Source: JAIPGX01 sp041650475
GTDB taxonomy: Bacteria; Babelota; Babeliae; Babelales; UASB340
Assembly: GCA_041650475.1 (NCBI GenBank)
Contig: JBAZLD010000002.1
Location: 51,690-115,689 of the forward strand
Length of the DNA stretch: 64,000 nucleotides
Direction of reading: 5' to 3'
Under the pieces are notes generated by a model. It had not been told where the DNA came from. It ran no database searches and saw only the letters and a program-made list of their open reading frames with translations. The translations under genes and the position numbers were made by a program. This document shows, in pieces, positions 9,483 through 18,640 of the stretch (position 1 is its first letter; each line of letters opens with the position of its first letter).

Positions 9483-9551
9483 ATTCATGTTGGCTGCGCC
9501 TTGTGTGCAGCCTAAAAGTGTGTTAGGCCCTAGTGTGTACTAGGGCCTAAC
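9483..9551 (+). repeat. Family D palindromic repeat, copy D3
   Basis: The first half is nearly identical to D2. The second hairpin has a different stem, TTAGGCCCTAGT/ACTAGGGCCTAA, around the loop GTGT. The stem bases differ from those in D2, yet pairing is kept, so the change is compensatory. Confidence 0.85.
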
Positions 9552-9589
9552 TAAACGCTTAATGCATTTATTTTTGATTTAAAATCAAA

Positions 9590-11452
9590 TTAGAATTTGA
9601 CTAAACCACCTGCATGCATTTCTTTTTCTCTTGGAACATCTTTACCAGCAAAGATAAAGGATGCACCTATAAAGAGATCGAGATATTTGGTTGCCTTCCA
9701 GCTACCTTCCCAACGAACTTTGTGACTGATTGCTTGTGTATTTCTTTCTAATACGCCAGCATCAAGAGCACCGTTTTGGTCTGAAGTATAAGTTGTTCCA
9801 CTAATTGCTGCACCATAAAAAGGCAAGTGACTTGATTCCTTGAATTTAATGCTATCTTTTGTCTTATAATAAAATTCATAGCCTAAATCACCACAAAGGC
9901 TGTGATCTTTTGGATGAAAGAAGTTGAAGTCGAAACTACCTACAAAATATTGATAGTCTACATCTGCATCAACTCTTGGACCCATGTTCTTGATTTCTGC
10001 GCCTTTATATGCTGCCATTCTCTTTTCTTTGCCTTCTAATGCAAAGCCGCCATGAACATCAAGCTTCATGTTTAACCAACAAATTGGTTGCCATGCTAAT
10101 AAACCACCAACTTTTAATTCCCAGTGTTGGCCATTACCTGTTTGTACTTTATATGGGTTGCCATAGTAGTTATTATCTGTTGATGTTGGGAAACGGACAC
10201 CGAAGAATAATTCTCCGATCCATCTCTTACTAAAATGGTGGGTATAGAAAAGATCGAGGTCTATATCGCCAAGACCAGTTCTTTGATAAGTCTCCATTTC
10301 GTATTGACCAAACTTCAATAACCACTCAGCTGGAGTTAAATCATATTGAGCTATAGCAGTATCTATTGCTGTAGCAATAGTATTAGCTTCAGGAGTCAAA
10401 CTTCCATTGTCTCTTGCAAAAACCAACCACATTGAATTTAAATTATCGTCATTGGTTAACAAATTACTATAATCATTTCCACTTACTATATTATTATTAA
10501 AAAATGATATCCCAGGAGCAACTGAATATGATTGCATGTCTCCATTAGCCTCACCATTTGCAATTATTTCGTGATCATCAAGAACATTTGTATAAGGAAC
10601 TTTTTCTGTATTACTAGCGTTAAACGTCCAAAATTTATTCGTAAGCTTATTAGTTGGATCAGTTACAATTGGATCCGCAGGTCTACCAGTATTCCCCACA
10701 GTATAAATTATACCAACAGGTGCTTTAATATTGGTTTTCATATCAACATTAACTACACCAGTTGATAGATTACCTGTAGCCTCGTTACCAAAAATTTGAA
10801 CCGATTTAACACCAGGTTCAACAGCAGCTGTGCCGTCAGATTTTCTCAATTTATTAACAAAGCCAAAATTATAAGCTTTTACATAAACAGGAACTTGAGA
10901 AGAATCATCAGCAAGTGTTTTTGCAAAGGTAGTTTTGGCAAGAACTACATCATCAACTGTATTTGTATTTTTATCAGTAATGTTTTCTCTTTCCATCTCT
11001 ATGTTTCTAAATGGAACTCTAGCTCTCAAACCAATTTTGCCTTTGTTTTTCCATACAGGATAATCCCATTTCAATCCCCAATCTGCACCCCATTCATAGT
11101 ATGTAACACGAGGGGAAACCTGCATGCCGCTCCATGCTATAAATGGATTATAATTTGTTGAATTTCCCGGCATTGTTTTATTTGGGAACATTTCAACAAG
11201 AGGAAAATCAGCTTTGTTAAAAATCAATGCTGATAAAGGGTGGGTTTTTGTGCCGTGTTTCAAGAAAGTTTTGTGTGCTTCACGATAATGTCCAGCACCC
11301 CAAAGGTCTAATGTCCATTTATTTTTCCACTTTTCAAAGCGATATCTGATCGGTCCTCTTTCGGAAAGACTAGGGGACCTAAACTCTGTTGCAGAAAGCG
11401 AACTCGCAACTAAAGCTCCAAGAAGAGCTATTTTAGTTAAACGTATTCTCAT
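9590..11452 (-). CDS. Predicted outer-membrane beta-barrel protein (porin-like)
   Basis: This 620-residue protein has a signal peptide (basic start, LLGALVASSLSA, cleavage near residue 21) and ends in phenylalanine (GGLVKF), the usual C-terminal signature of barrels inserted by BamA. Alternating aromatic/polar strands such as LDLWGAGHY, WELKVGGLLAW and HKVRWEGSW fit transmembrane beta-strands. A polar Asn/Thr-rich stretch (about 170-370) may be a large surface region. The codon choice is visibly richer in GC than its neighbours, like a highly expressed gene. It follows the 1742-aa surface protein gene on the same strand. RBS GGGAGAT. A specific substrate cannot be named. Confidence 0.8.
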   Translation of the reverse strand: MRIRLTKIALLGALVASSLSATEFRSPSLSERGPIRYRFEKWKNKWTLDLWGAGHYREAHKTFLKHGTKTHPLSALIFNKADFPLVEMFPNKTMPGNSTNYNPFIAWSGMQVSPRVTYYEWGADWGLKWDYPVWKNKGKIGLRARVPFRNIEMERENITDKNTNTVDDVVLAKTTFAKTLADDSSQVPVYVKAYNFGFVNKLRKSDGTAAVEPGVKSVQIFGNEATGNLSTGVVNVDMKTNIKAPVGIIYTVGNTGRPADPIVTDPTNKLTNKFWTFNASNTEKVPYTNVLDDHEIIANGEANGDMQSYSVAPGISFFNNNIVSGNDYSNLLTNDDNLNSMWLVFARDNGSLTPEANTIATAIDTAIAQYDLTPAEWLLKFGQYEMETYQRTGLGDIDLDLFYTHHFSKRWIGELFFGVRFPTSTDNNYYGNPYKVQTGNGQHWELKVGGLLAWQPICWLNMKLDVHGGFALEGKEKRMAAYKGAEIKNMGPRVDADVDYQYFVGSFDFNFFHPKDHSLCGDLGYEFYYKTKDSIKFKESSHLPFYGAAISGTTYTSDQNGALDAGVLERNTQAISHKVRWEGSWKATKYLDLFIGASFIFAGKDVPREKEMHAGGLVKF

Positions 11453-11516
11453 TTACATCTCCCTGTTTTTTTTGATTAAGTTAATTTTAACACCTCTAAT
11501 CTAAAATTTTGTTATA

Positions 11517-11536
11517 AGGGGAGATTTCTCTCCCCT
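11517..11536 (-). terminator. Hairpin downstream of the 1742-aa protein gene
   Basis: A perfect eight-pair stem AGGGGAGA/TCTCCCCT encloses the loop TTTC, eleven bases after the stop of the large surface protein gene. The following sequence on the minus strand is only moderately T-rich, so it could attenuate rather than fully stop read-through into the barrel gene. Confidence 0.5.
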
Positions 11537-11546
11537 ATTTATTTAC

Positions 11547-14500
11547 CTATCTTGGTAATGGTGGTACAAAACTTGCAGGTGCGTCTGTTCCTTCAGCTCC
11601 AAGTATACCTTGAGCCAAGGCATCATTTAATGAGCTTGTTCCAATTGTTGGAATATTTGCAGATCTATAAATATCACCACCACGAGTTACGCCGTCCCAT
11701 GATGCTGTTAATACATAATCCATGAAGTTTTCAAATGCTGTTTGACCAATGTTTACAAATTTTGCTCCAAGACTTGAATATATTGGATATCTGATGAAGT
11801 TAAATAACTGAGCAGGATTTGCTGTAGTAATCTTCAAGCCACCGCCGTCTATTACAGAAACACCCGTTGTAGCTACTGGGGTTTGAAGTATTATTGGAGC
11901 AGAGGCAACGATGCCATAAGCATCACCTGTAATATCACCATCGCTATCTCTTCTTAATCTGACATCAGTTGATGTATCAGAATAATCTGAGAATGCCCAG
12001 ATATTTACATATGGAGAATATGTATCTGCAACATACATGAGGTTACCGCCACCTAAGATTATTGAACTCTTAGGATCTGTAACTTCAAATCCATAATATC
12101 CAGTTGCATCACTAAATGTTGTTACAGGACCGATAGCCATTAAAGAAGATCTGGTATCTGTACCATCAAATATATTGCTATGTTCAAAATTACCTTGTGT
12201 AATATTGATATAAACTCTGTGTACATTCTTTAATGCTGTTACCTGCCATGCAGTTCCTAACCAGCCGGTTACTGAACTTGAATCTGGCAACCATCTATAT
12301 GTATGATCAGCCTGTACGGATGGGTTGACATGTAAATTGTTTCTAAGTTCTTGTGCACCACCGTTTGGAGTACTAGAATCTTTATTAATAACTCCAACAC
12401 CTAATCCAAAGAAGCCTTCACGATCAATGTGGAATTTTGTGCCTGGACCATTAAGAGTCAAATTAAAGTTGACCTTGTTTGTTGCTGTGCTAAGTTCTGT
12501 TGGGTTACCAACTTCAAATGATCCACCAGCTGTGTTAATATCACCAATCCACATTTCAGCTTGTCTTTGAAGACTGATTGTAATATCTGTTAATGGTGTA
12601 TCTTCATCACTTTGTACTGCAACTTGAGCACCATTCATGATGAAAAGTTTAGCATTCTTGTTTAACCAAATTTGTCCACAACCTTTAATCTTAATCTTGT
12701 TAGCATCTGCACTCGAAATTGAAGAATATTTATCTTTTGCAAATTCTTGAGATTCTTCAAATACCAATTCTGTATCATCATTCATATAAAGAATTGGGAA
12801 TGCGTATGCAGCATTTGAAATGCTTGGGAATCTAAGTGTTGAGCCTGGTTCAAATACCAATCTTAGTTTACCACCAAAAGCAATTTCTTGACGGTATGTA
12901 GCTTGGTTGAATGCAGTTAAATCAAGTTCTACATTTCTTGGAACTCTGATTTCATAAGAATCAGATGAGAAGAATGTTATTCTTGGATATTGATCACTGT
13001 TAGGACCAAGAAGAGTTGCACCAAAGTTGGTAGTAGGCATTACAGCCTTTTTGTCATTGACTACTAAGTTGGAATTTACGTCAATTGTACCCATTCCATC
13101 CGCATAAACTGTTACAAAGTCTTCACCAAGACGTGTCCATGCAGCTGTCTTAGAATCTTTGTTTGTTTCTCTTGTTCCAAGACCAATGCGACCAGAATTA
13201 TTGACAAACAATGCTGCAACATCACCTTCACCTGGAACAACTGGATTTGAAGCAACAGAAACTATCTCACGAACTTGACCATAACCATGATTTGTTCCAT
13301 CACCTGATGCTAAGAAGACAAATGGATCGGCTTGAGTTGCACCTGCAATTTTAAGTTGATCAATTAAATCATTAGTTGTGATATAAAGTACGTTAGTTGG
13401 CATTGTTACAGGACCTGATGGAATCTTTGTCCAACGAGTTTCTGGTTCACGACGTAAACCAAAAGCTCTTATTGGAGTAAATCCAGATCCATCAACTCTT
13501 TTGTTCCATGCAACTGTTACTTCTTCGCCAACAGCTTTATCAGCTGTTTTTCTAGGAGATGAAGCTGTTGTACTATTATAAACATTTAAATGTAAATTTT
13601 CAGTTGATGCAATTCTACTTGTATTTACATCATAGAATTGAGCACCAAAAGTATCACCAAATACTACTTGATCTTTTGGAAGATCTACTGTTCCAGAAAG
13701 ACCTTCAGTTGACCAAAGTCTTGAAGCAATCATTGTATCAAAGAATGCTTCATAACCACTTTGTGTCCAATCAGCAGCACCTGCAGATAGAGGTTGACCA
13801 GCAGTGATTCTGCCACCATGATTTACATATACTACGCTACCTTGTGTAGCTGTAGAAACAGGAACACGGCATTTAAGACCACCAAGATCTGTTCCACCAA
13901 AATATACATAATCTCCGTCAACAGATAATGTAGCTTGATTTACTGTTCCGGCATCAAGAGTAAATTGATTTACATCTGCACCGATACCTGTACCAGATTG
14001 CCATGGATATTTGGTCTTATCACCTACAGTTGTTGTCCAACCAAGGGACATATAAGCTTTACCAAAGTCATATTGAGTTGCAGGATCTGCAAGACTATAA
14101 TCTAATCTAGACATTAATATTAAGTGTGTAGAATTTCTAGTTGTAGGGGCACCAGAATCATAAGCTTGTTGCAAAGATAAATCAATAGTTCTTGCAGGTG
14201 TTAAACCTGTAGCAACTTTGTTACCTCTATAAACGTTCAAGAATGCAGATTCTACATCAGAGTTTGTATATCTTCCGTTGCTATCTGCGCCGGACATTCT
14301 GTTATAAGCAGAACCAAGCATAAATAAACGGCCATAACCTTTAATTAATGTATCAAGATCTTCACCATGATCATAAAATTTAACTATTGAAGTATTATTT
14401 GCACCAGAACCTGTTGCTGCTGTTCCTGTGATTGTATAAGCAGTTTCTTGTACTGCCCATCTTACACCAGAAGAACAAATTGATTCATGAAGATCAACTT

Positions 14501-16775
14501 CTGAATTGTATAACCAAATTCTTGGCCATTCTATAAATTCAGAGAATCTGGTATTTGAATTATAATCACTCCATACATTTGTTGTGATAAATTTTCTTTC
14601 ACCACCAACAATAGATGGAGATGCATATTTTGGATTAATTGCTAAATCAGCACCAGTTGAAATGAATGGAAATTGTTTTAATACGTCGTTGTTATTAAAT
14701 GTTACATTATGCAATTCCATTCTATCGTTCATGAAGATCGATGGAGAGTTATAAATTGCATATGTTACAGAAGTCATAGTTAAAGGTCTTGTAACAAGAT
14801 TAGATCCTGTTGTAAATCCTGTATATTCTCTACCAAGATAATCAATTTGAACTGTAGGTAAGTTCATCATACCTTGTTCAGTTGATGCACCAGCAACATA
14901 AATAGACCTTGCTGGAGCTTCGTTACGTGCTTTTGACCATACACTTAATTGACCTTGTATATCCATTACGTTGGCACCTTCACCAGCTGTTACAGCTGTA
15001 GATGAAACATATTCACCATTATATGTTCCTGTACCAACAGTAAATGTATAAGCTAAATCACCAGCAGCAGTAAACCATGGGCCATAGCCTTGTCCAAATG
15101 CATTTCCATCAGAATTTCTTGAACAACGTGCATACATTTTTGCATCACCATAGAAGACTATGTGTGCATGTCTTGCTCTATCAAAATTTGCTGATTGAGG
15201 ATCTACAACTTCGTAATACGTTCCATCAGCTGTATATGGATTATAATTTGAATAATAATTCAAACTATCAACAACAAAAGATGCTGGATTTCTAGATTTA
15301 ATGTATTGATCTGTTGTTCTTTGGGCATACGTCCAATCTGCATCTAACATATAGTCATAAATATCTTCAACTGCAAATCTATCTGTTCTATTTATATTAG
15401 CAGCAACATAATCTAAGAATGTTCTGTGATAAACATCCATCCAACCGTTAATACCCATTACAAAACCAGTTTGAACGTTCAAATCATGCTGACCTGTTCT
15501 TTGGAATGCATTTGATCTGGCTCTGTACCAAGCATAATCATAAGCCCAATAATAATAATTTCCACCATGTGTATCACCATAAGATGTTGAATTAGGTGTT
15601 TGTTTACCATATAAAGAATAATTATAAGTAGATGCTCCAAAATCATAGTCACCAATTTCACCATATGGATCTGCTGCTAATTTAGGAACAGTTGTATTTT
15701 CGTTAATTACTAAAAGACCTCTTGCAGCTGTACTTGCAGGATCATATGTTGCTGATGTATTATGAGCATAATCAACACCATCTGTTATACGGAAAATTGC
15801 TTTCAAACCAGAAATAGCATTTAAATAAACGTTATTACGGAAATCAGCAGCCGTTAAACCTATTACATAGTGACCAGCTACCATCAAGCCACCATCATTA
15901 AAATTATAACGATGACTTGGATCACCTGCTATACGAAGAACCATTCTACCGGTTCCTTCGTGTGTTGGGTCAATTGCCAAAGAACCATAACCACCATTAG
16001 TTTCACTTGCTGCTATACCTGTGGCATTAGTAGAAAGATAAGTTATAAAGGAACCTGGACCAATATAAATTTCAGTTGGGCGGGCTTGATAGGCATAAGA
16101 AGATGTAGTAGAGTCCCATATTCCATGATAACCATTTCTTTGGATTACTACTTTGTTTTGACCATTTGTTATGGCTTGAGCTTCAGTTTGATCCATGATG
16201 ATATAAGCTTTTGTACCAGCTCTATGAATTGTAGTACCTCTTATACCAGAATAAGCCGTTCCAGTAAAAGAAAGTGATGCACCAGTAGCATTATAATCTG
16301 GATTATAATCAGTTAACAAGAATTTAGTTGTACCAGGACCAGAGAATGTGACAACCATGTCAACATCTTTCCAGATTTCAGCTAAATCTCCTCCGGCAGA
16401 ACCTGTAAAGCTTAGATCATAACCACAACTTACTGTAATTGTATGATCGGCAGCTGCATAAAAAATCAATTGACCATATTCAGCATTTGTATATGTTTGA
16501 TTTTGTCTTGGATGTTCGTTATAAGGCTGTAAAATAGTAGCAGCAGTTGTGACATTAACTGTCAAGTCATAAAGACGAGCACTAACAATAACATCACCTG
16601 ATATTGTTATCGTACCATCCAGAGACAAAACATCTGTATTTGCTGTTGAATGCACAGTAGTGCTATCTATTGTATAACCATCATGCCATGATGTGGTTAC
16701 AGCGCCCAAGTGCGTAAGCGATATGCCCAAAAGGGCACATATCACAAAAAAATTTTTTATATTTTTTCGTATCAT
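11547..16775 (-). CDS. Giant exported surface protein, beta-helix-like
   Basis: This is the largest gene here (1742 aa). Residues 1-25 form a signal peptide ending in HLGA. The rest is Ser/Thr/Asn/Gly/Tyr-rich with few cysteines. Many short strands separated by turns (for example KIKIKGCGQIWLNKNA) look like a right-handed parallel beta-helix. It ends ASFVPPLPR, so the aromatic end of an autotransporter barrel is missing. Codon use is clearly different from neighbours (favours GTT, GCA, ACT; more GC), as in the adjacent barrel gene, consistent with very high expression. It could be an S-layer-like or adhesin-like cell-surface protein. I do not recognise a family. RBS AAGGGAG. Confidence 0.8.
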   Translation of the reverse strand: MIRKNIKNFFVICALLGISLTHLGAVTTSWHDGYTIDSTTVHSTANTDVLSLDGTITISGDVIVSARLYDLTVNVTTAATILQPYNEHPRQNQTYTNAEYGQLIFYAAADHTITVSCGYDLSFTGSAGGDLAEIWKDVDMVVTFSGPGTTKFLLTDYNPDYNATGASLSFTGTAYSGIRGTTIHRAGTKAYIIMDQTEAQAITNGQNKVVIQRNGYHGIWDSTTSSYAYQARPTEIYIGPGSFITYLSTNATGIAASETNGGYGSLAIDPTHEGTGRMVLRIAGDPSHRYNFNDGGLMVAGHYVIGLTAADFRNNVYLNAISGLKAIFRITDGVDYAHNTSATYDPASTAARGLLVINENTTVPKLAADPYGEIGDYDFGASTYNYSLYGKQTPNSTSYGDTHGGNYYYWAYDYAWYRARSNAFQRTGQHDLNVQTGFVMGINGWMDVYHRTFLDYVAANINRTDRFAVEDIYDYMLDADWTYAQRTTDQYIKSRNPASFVVDSLNYYSNYNPYTADGTYYEVVDPQSANFDRARHAHIVFYGDAKMYARCSRNSDGNAFGQGYGPWFTAAGDLAYTFTVGTGTYNGEYVSSTAVTAGEGANVMDIQGQLSVWSKARNEAPARSIYVAGASTEQGMMNLPTVQIDYLGREYTGFTTGSNLVTRPLTMTSVTYAIYNSPSIFMNDRMELHNVTFNNNDVLKQFPFISTGADLAINPKYASPSIVGGERKFITTNVWSDYNSNTRFSEFIEWPRIWLYNSEVDLHESICSSGVRWAVQETAYTITGTAATGSGANNTSIVKFYDHGEDLDTLIKGYGRLFMLGSAYNRMSGADSNGRYTNSDVESAFLNVYRGNKVATGLTPARTIDLSLQQAYDSGAPTTRNSTHLILMSRLDYSLADPATQYDFGKAYMSLGWTTTVGDKTKYPWQSGTGIGADVNQFTLDAGTVNQATLSVDGDYVYFGGTDLGGLKCRVPVSTATQGSVVYVNHGGRITAGQPLSAGAADWTQSGYEAFFDTMIASRLWSTEGLSGTVDLPKDQVVFGDTFGAQFYDVNTSRIASTENLHLNVYNSTTASSPRKTADKAVGEEVTVAWNKRVDGSGFTPIRAFGLRREPETRWTKIPSGPVTMPTNVLYITTNDLIDQLKIAGATQADPFVFLASGDGTNHGYGQVREIVSVASNPVVPGEGDVAALFVNNSGRIGLGTRETNKDSKTAAWTRLGEDFVTVYADGMGTIDVNSNLVVNDKKAVMPTTNFGATLLGPNSDQYPRITFFSSDSYEIRVPRNVELDLTAFNQATYRQEIAFGGKLRLVFEPGSTLRFPSISNAAYAFPILYMNDDTELVFEESQEFAKDKYSSISSADANKIKIKGCGQIWLNKNAKLFIMNGAQVAVQSDEDTPLTDITISLQRQAEMWIGDINTAGGSFEVGNPTELSTATNKVNFNLTLNGPGTKFHIDREGFFGLGVGVINKDSSTPNGGAQELRNNLHVNPSVQADHTYRWLPDSSSVTGWLGTAWQVTALKNVHRVYINITQGNFEHSNIFDGTDTRSSLMAIGPVTTFSDATGYYGFEVTDPKSSIILGGGNLMYVADTYSPYVNIWAFSDYSDTSTDVRLRRDSDGDITGDAYGIVASAPIILQTPVATTGVSVIDGGGLKITTANPAQLFNFIRYPIYSSLGAKFVNIGQTAFENFMDYVLTASWDGVTRGGDIYRSANIPTIGTSSLNDALAQGILGAEGTDAPASFVPPLPR

Positions 16776-17295
16776 CTTTTCTCCCTTTTAAAAGGATAAA
16801 CAAAAAATACCAACTCCTCCTATGTAATAAGCAATTCTAAATTTTTCAAGCTAACTTTTTCTCCTCTCTTTTTAAAAAAATGTTAAAGTTAATCCTATAA
16901 AACCACAAAAATAAATTTTTAATTTTTTTATGTTAGGGACCAAGAATAAAAATATTAAAGATTAGCAAAATTAATCGAAGAAATACGTTAGAATAATTTT
17001 TGATTAATTTCATTTAACCCTCTCCTACTCTTTCTCTTTTTGTCCTGCCTTGCTTGCTAAAATTTTGAACTTTTTTTATGTTCTCCTGTTAGTCGCAATC
17101 AAGACCTCTTATCAAAGATGTTAACTTTTGCATCTTAAATGTCAAGGATAAGTTTTGTAAAAGACAACTTTACAATATCATATTTGTGTGCATATATTTG
17201 TGAGGTAGTTTACTCTTATATATATGTAAAAAGTAAAGAATTAAAAAAAAAAATTAAAAAAACCTATATTTAAAATATGAAATTTAGGAAACTTT
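16776..17295. other. 520-base divergent intergenic region
   Basis: No gene is seen between the divergent giant surface protein and degT genes. The minus strand upstream of the surface protein has purine-rich tracts (16840-16880 and 17030-17060 read as pyrimidines on plus). A candidate promoter lies at 17118-17145, which would give an untranslated leader of more than 300 bases. The part near degT is almost pure A/T. Confidence 0.5.
17118..17145 (-). promoter_or_regulatory. Candidate promoter of the giant surface protein gene
   Basis: On the minus strand a perfect -35 TTGACA (17145-17140) is followed after 16 bases by TAACAT (17123-17118), which matches four of six consensus -10 bases. The orientation fits the 11547-16775 gene and would produce a long leader. 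Single promoter matches in AT-rich DNA are easily accidental. Confidence 0.3.
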
Positions 17296-18519
17296 ATGAA
17301 TAAAAAAATAAATTTTTTCTCACTTGAAAGACAATACAAAAAACATAAAAAAAATATTTTGCAAAATATTAAAAATGTTTTGGAAGAACAAGCCTTTATT
17401 GGTGGACATTTTGTAACAGATTTTGAAAAAAAATTTTCAAAGTACACAAGAGCCACACATACTATTGCTTGTAATTCAGGCACAGATGCTTTGTGGATGG
17501 CACTAAAAGCATTAGATGTCAAAAAAAATTCTATAGTATTAACAACACCATTTTCTTTTATTGCATCAAGTAGCGAAATTACTGCACATGGTGCTCATCC
17601 TGTTTTTATAGATATTGATAAAGATACTTATAATATAGATGCTGAAAAAATAAGTCTTTGGCTAGAATCTAACTGCATAAAAAAAGATAATAAAACAATA
17701 CACAAAGAAACTGGATATTTAGTTGAAGGAATTTTGCCCGTAAATATTTTTGGACAATGTGTAGATTATAAAAAAATTAAAAATCTAGCACAAGAATTTA
17801 ATCTTTGGATTATAGAAGATGCTTGCCAATCTATTGGAGCAACTGATAGCCAAAATATAAGTTCAGGTAATTTGGGCAATATTGCTTGTTTTTCTTTTTA
17901 TCCAACAAAAAATTTAGGTGCTTTTGGTGATGGTGGTTGCTGTACAACAAATAATGAGTTTTTAGCGGAAAAGCTTTTACAAATTCGTAATCATGGTAGA
18001 AAATCTCATTACAATTATGAAATGCAGGGTGTAAATAGCAGACTTGATGCTATACAAGCAGTAATTCTTGATTACAAGCTAAATTTTATTGATGAATGGA
18101 ATAATAAAAGAAGAGAAATTGCTCAGTATTATAATAAAAAATTTGCAAAATTAGATTTTATAAAAACCCCCTGCTACGCCCAGGTAGCTACGCAGAGCAA
18201 GCATGTTTATCATCAGTATTGCATAGAAATTTTGGGAGAAAATAGGGATTTGATTGCAAAAAATTTGCAAGATCTAGGGATTGGCACAAATATTTATTAT
18301 CCAAAAAGTTTAGATCAAATAGAATTTTTAAGTAAAGACACAAGATTAAAAACTGAGTGTCCTATTGCAAATAATTTAACACAAAATATTTTGGCTTTGC
18401 CAATTTGGCCTGAATTAAAGCGTGATGAGATTGGGTATGTTGTTGAGGGAGTTAAGCAACAAATAGAAAATGTCTCAAATAAAATAGAGCGGGGCACCAC
18501 GTTGTTCGCCCAGCGCTAA
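17296..18519 (+). CDS. DegT/DnrJ/EryC1/StrS family PLP aminotransferase
   Basis: This family transaminates keto-sugars bound to nucleotides, for surface glycan synthesis. The PLP lysine is K206 or close to it in YPTKNLGAFGDGG, and IIEDACQSIG and the N-terminal NSGTDAL motifs are intact. Two parts look foreign. Around nt 18166-18205 a GC-richer stretch encodes TPCYAQVATQS. The last ten codons (about ERGTTLFAQR) and the stop fall in palindromic copy A2, so the C-terminus was extended by a repeat. The sugar substrate cannot be told from sequence. Confidence 0.92.
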   Translation: MNKKINFFSLERQYKKHKKNILQNIKNVLEEQAFIGGHFVTDFEKKFSKYTRATHTIACNSGTDALWMALKALDVKKNSIVLTTPFSFIASSSEITAHGAHPVFIDIDKDTYNIDAEKISLWLESNCIKKDNKTIHKETGYLVEGILPVNIFGQCVDYKKIKNLAQEFNLWIIEDACQSIGATDSQNISSGNLGNIACFSFYPTKNLGAFGDGGCCTTNNEFLAEKLLQIRNHGRKSHYNYEMQGVNSRLDAIQAVILDYKLNFIDEWNNKRREIAQYYNKKFAKLDFIKTPCYAQVATQSKHVYHQYCIEILGENRDLIAKNLQDLGIGTNIYYPKSLDQIEFLSKDTRLKTECPIANNLTQNILALPIWPELKRDEIGYVVEGVKQQIENVSNKIERGTTLFAQR

Positions 18520-18520
18520 C
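18489..18520 (+). repeat. Family A palindromic repeat, copy A2 (encodes DegT C-terminus)
   Basis: The sequence GCGGGGCACC, spacer ACGTTGTT, then CGCCCAGCGCTAAC matches copy A4 closely. Its TAA is the degT stop codon. A hairpin GCCTGC/GCAGGC follows at 18529-18543. It pairs as an inverted repeat with A3 at 18641-18674, giving a 186-base unit without a gene. Confidence 0.85.
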
Positions 18521-18528
18521 ACAAGCTG

Positions 18529-18543
18529 GCCTGCATCGCAGGC
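18529..18543. repeat. B-type hairpin
   Basis: Arms GCCTGC and GCAGGC enclose the loop ATC. The hairpin belongs to the A2-A3 unit and has the same geometry as the GCCGGC hairpins at 18617 and 32182. Confidence 0.75.
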
Positions 18544-18616
18544 AGTTTTAGCTTTACAAACAATTTATAAATTTTTTGAAATTATTTTTTTAAAAAAATA
18601 AAAATATTACGTTCTT

Positions 18617-18631
18617 GCCGGCAATGCCGGC
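18617..18631. repeat. B-type hairpin
   Basis: Arms GCCGGC and GCCGGC enclose the loop AAT. It is the inner hairpin next to inverted copy A3. Confidence 0.75.
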
Positions 18632-18640
18632 CAAAATAAG

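Larger units (their letters stand above)
9103..9589. repeat. Palindromic repeat cluster downstream of the barrel gene
   Basis: The whole gap is repeat-derived. It holds a hairpin GCCCTAGCA/TGCTAGGGC (9120-9139), an E hairpin TTACTGC/GCAGTAA (9152-9173), copy D2 (9241-9310), a block related to the sbcD element (9361-9410), a second E-like block (9421-9438, TTACACGAAACGCGCAAT) and copy D3 (9483-9551). The order E, AT-rich spacer, D occurs twice, so the cluster contains two tandem composite units. No coding sequence is seen. Confidence 0.75.

Noticed and set aside
8601..9551. CRISPR array
   Set aside because: Repeats here are palindromic, of unequal spacing, and next to a transposase; there are no regular spacers or cas genes.
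10009..11161. ORFs antisense to the barrel-protein gene
   Set aside because: Short frames with no RBS or domain, opposite a gene with signal peptide and barrel C-terminus.
12325..16277. Several ORFs within the giant surface protein gene
   Set aside because: They are shadows of the 1742-aa frame; the long frame has a signal peptide and consistent codon use.
11547..16775. Autotransporter (type V) protein
   Set aside because: No C-terminal barrel or final aromatic residue is present; the adjacent barrel is a separate gene.
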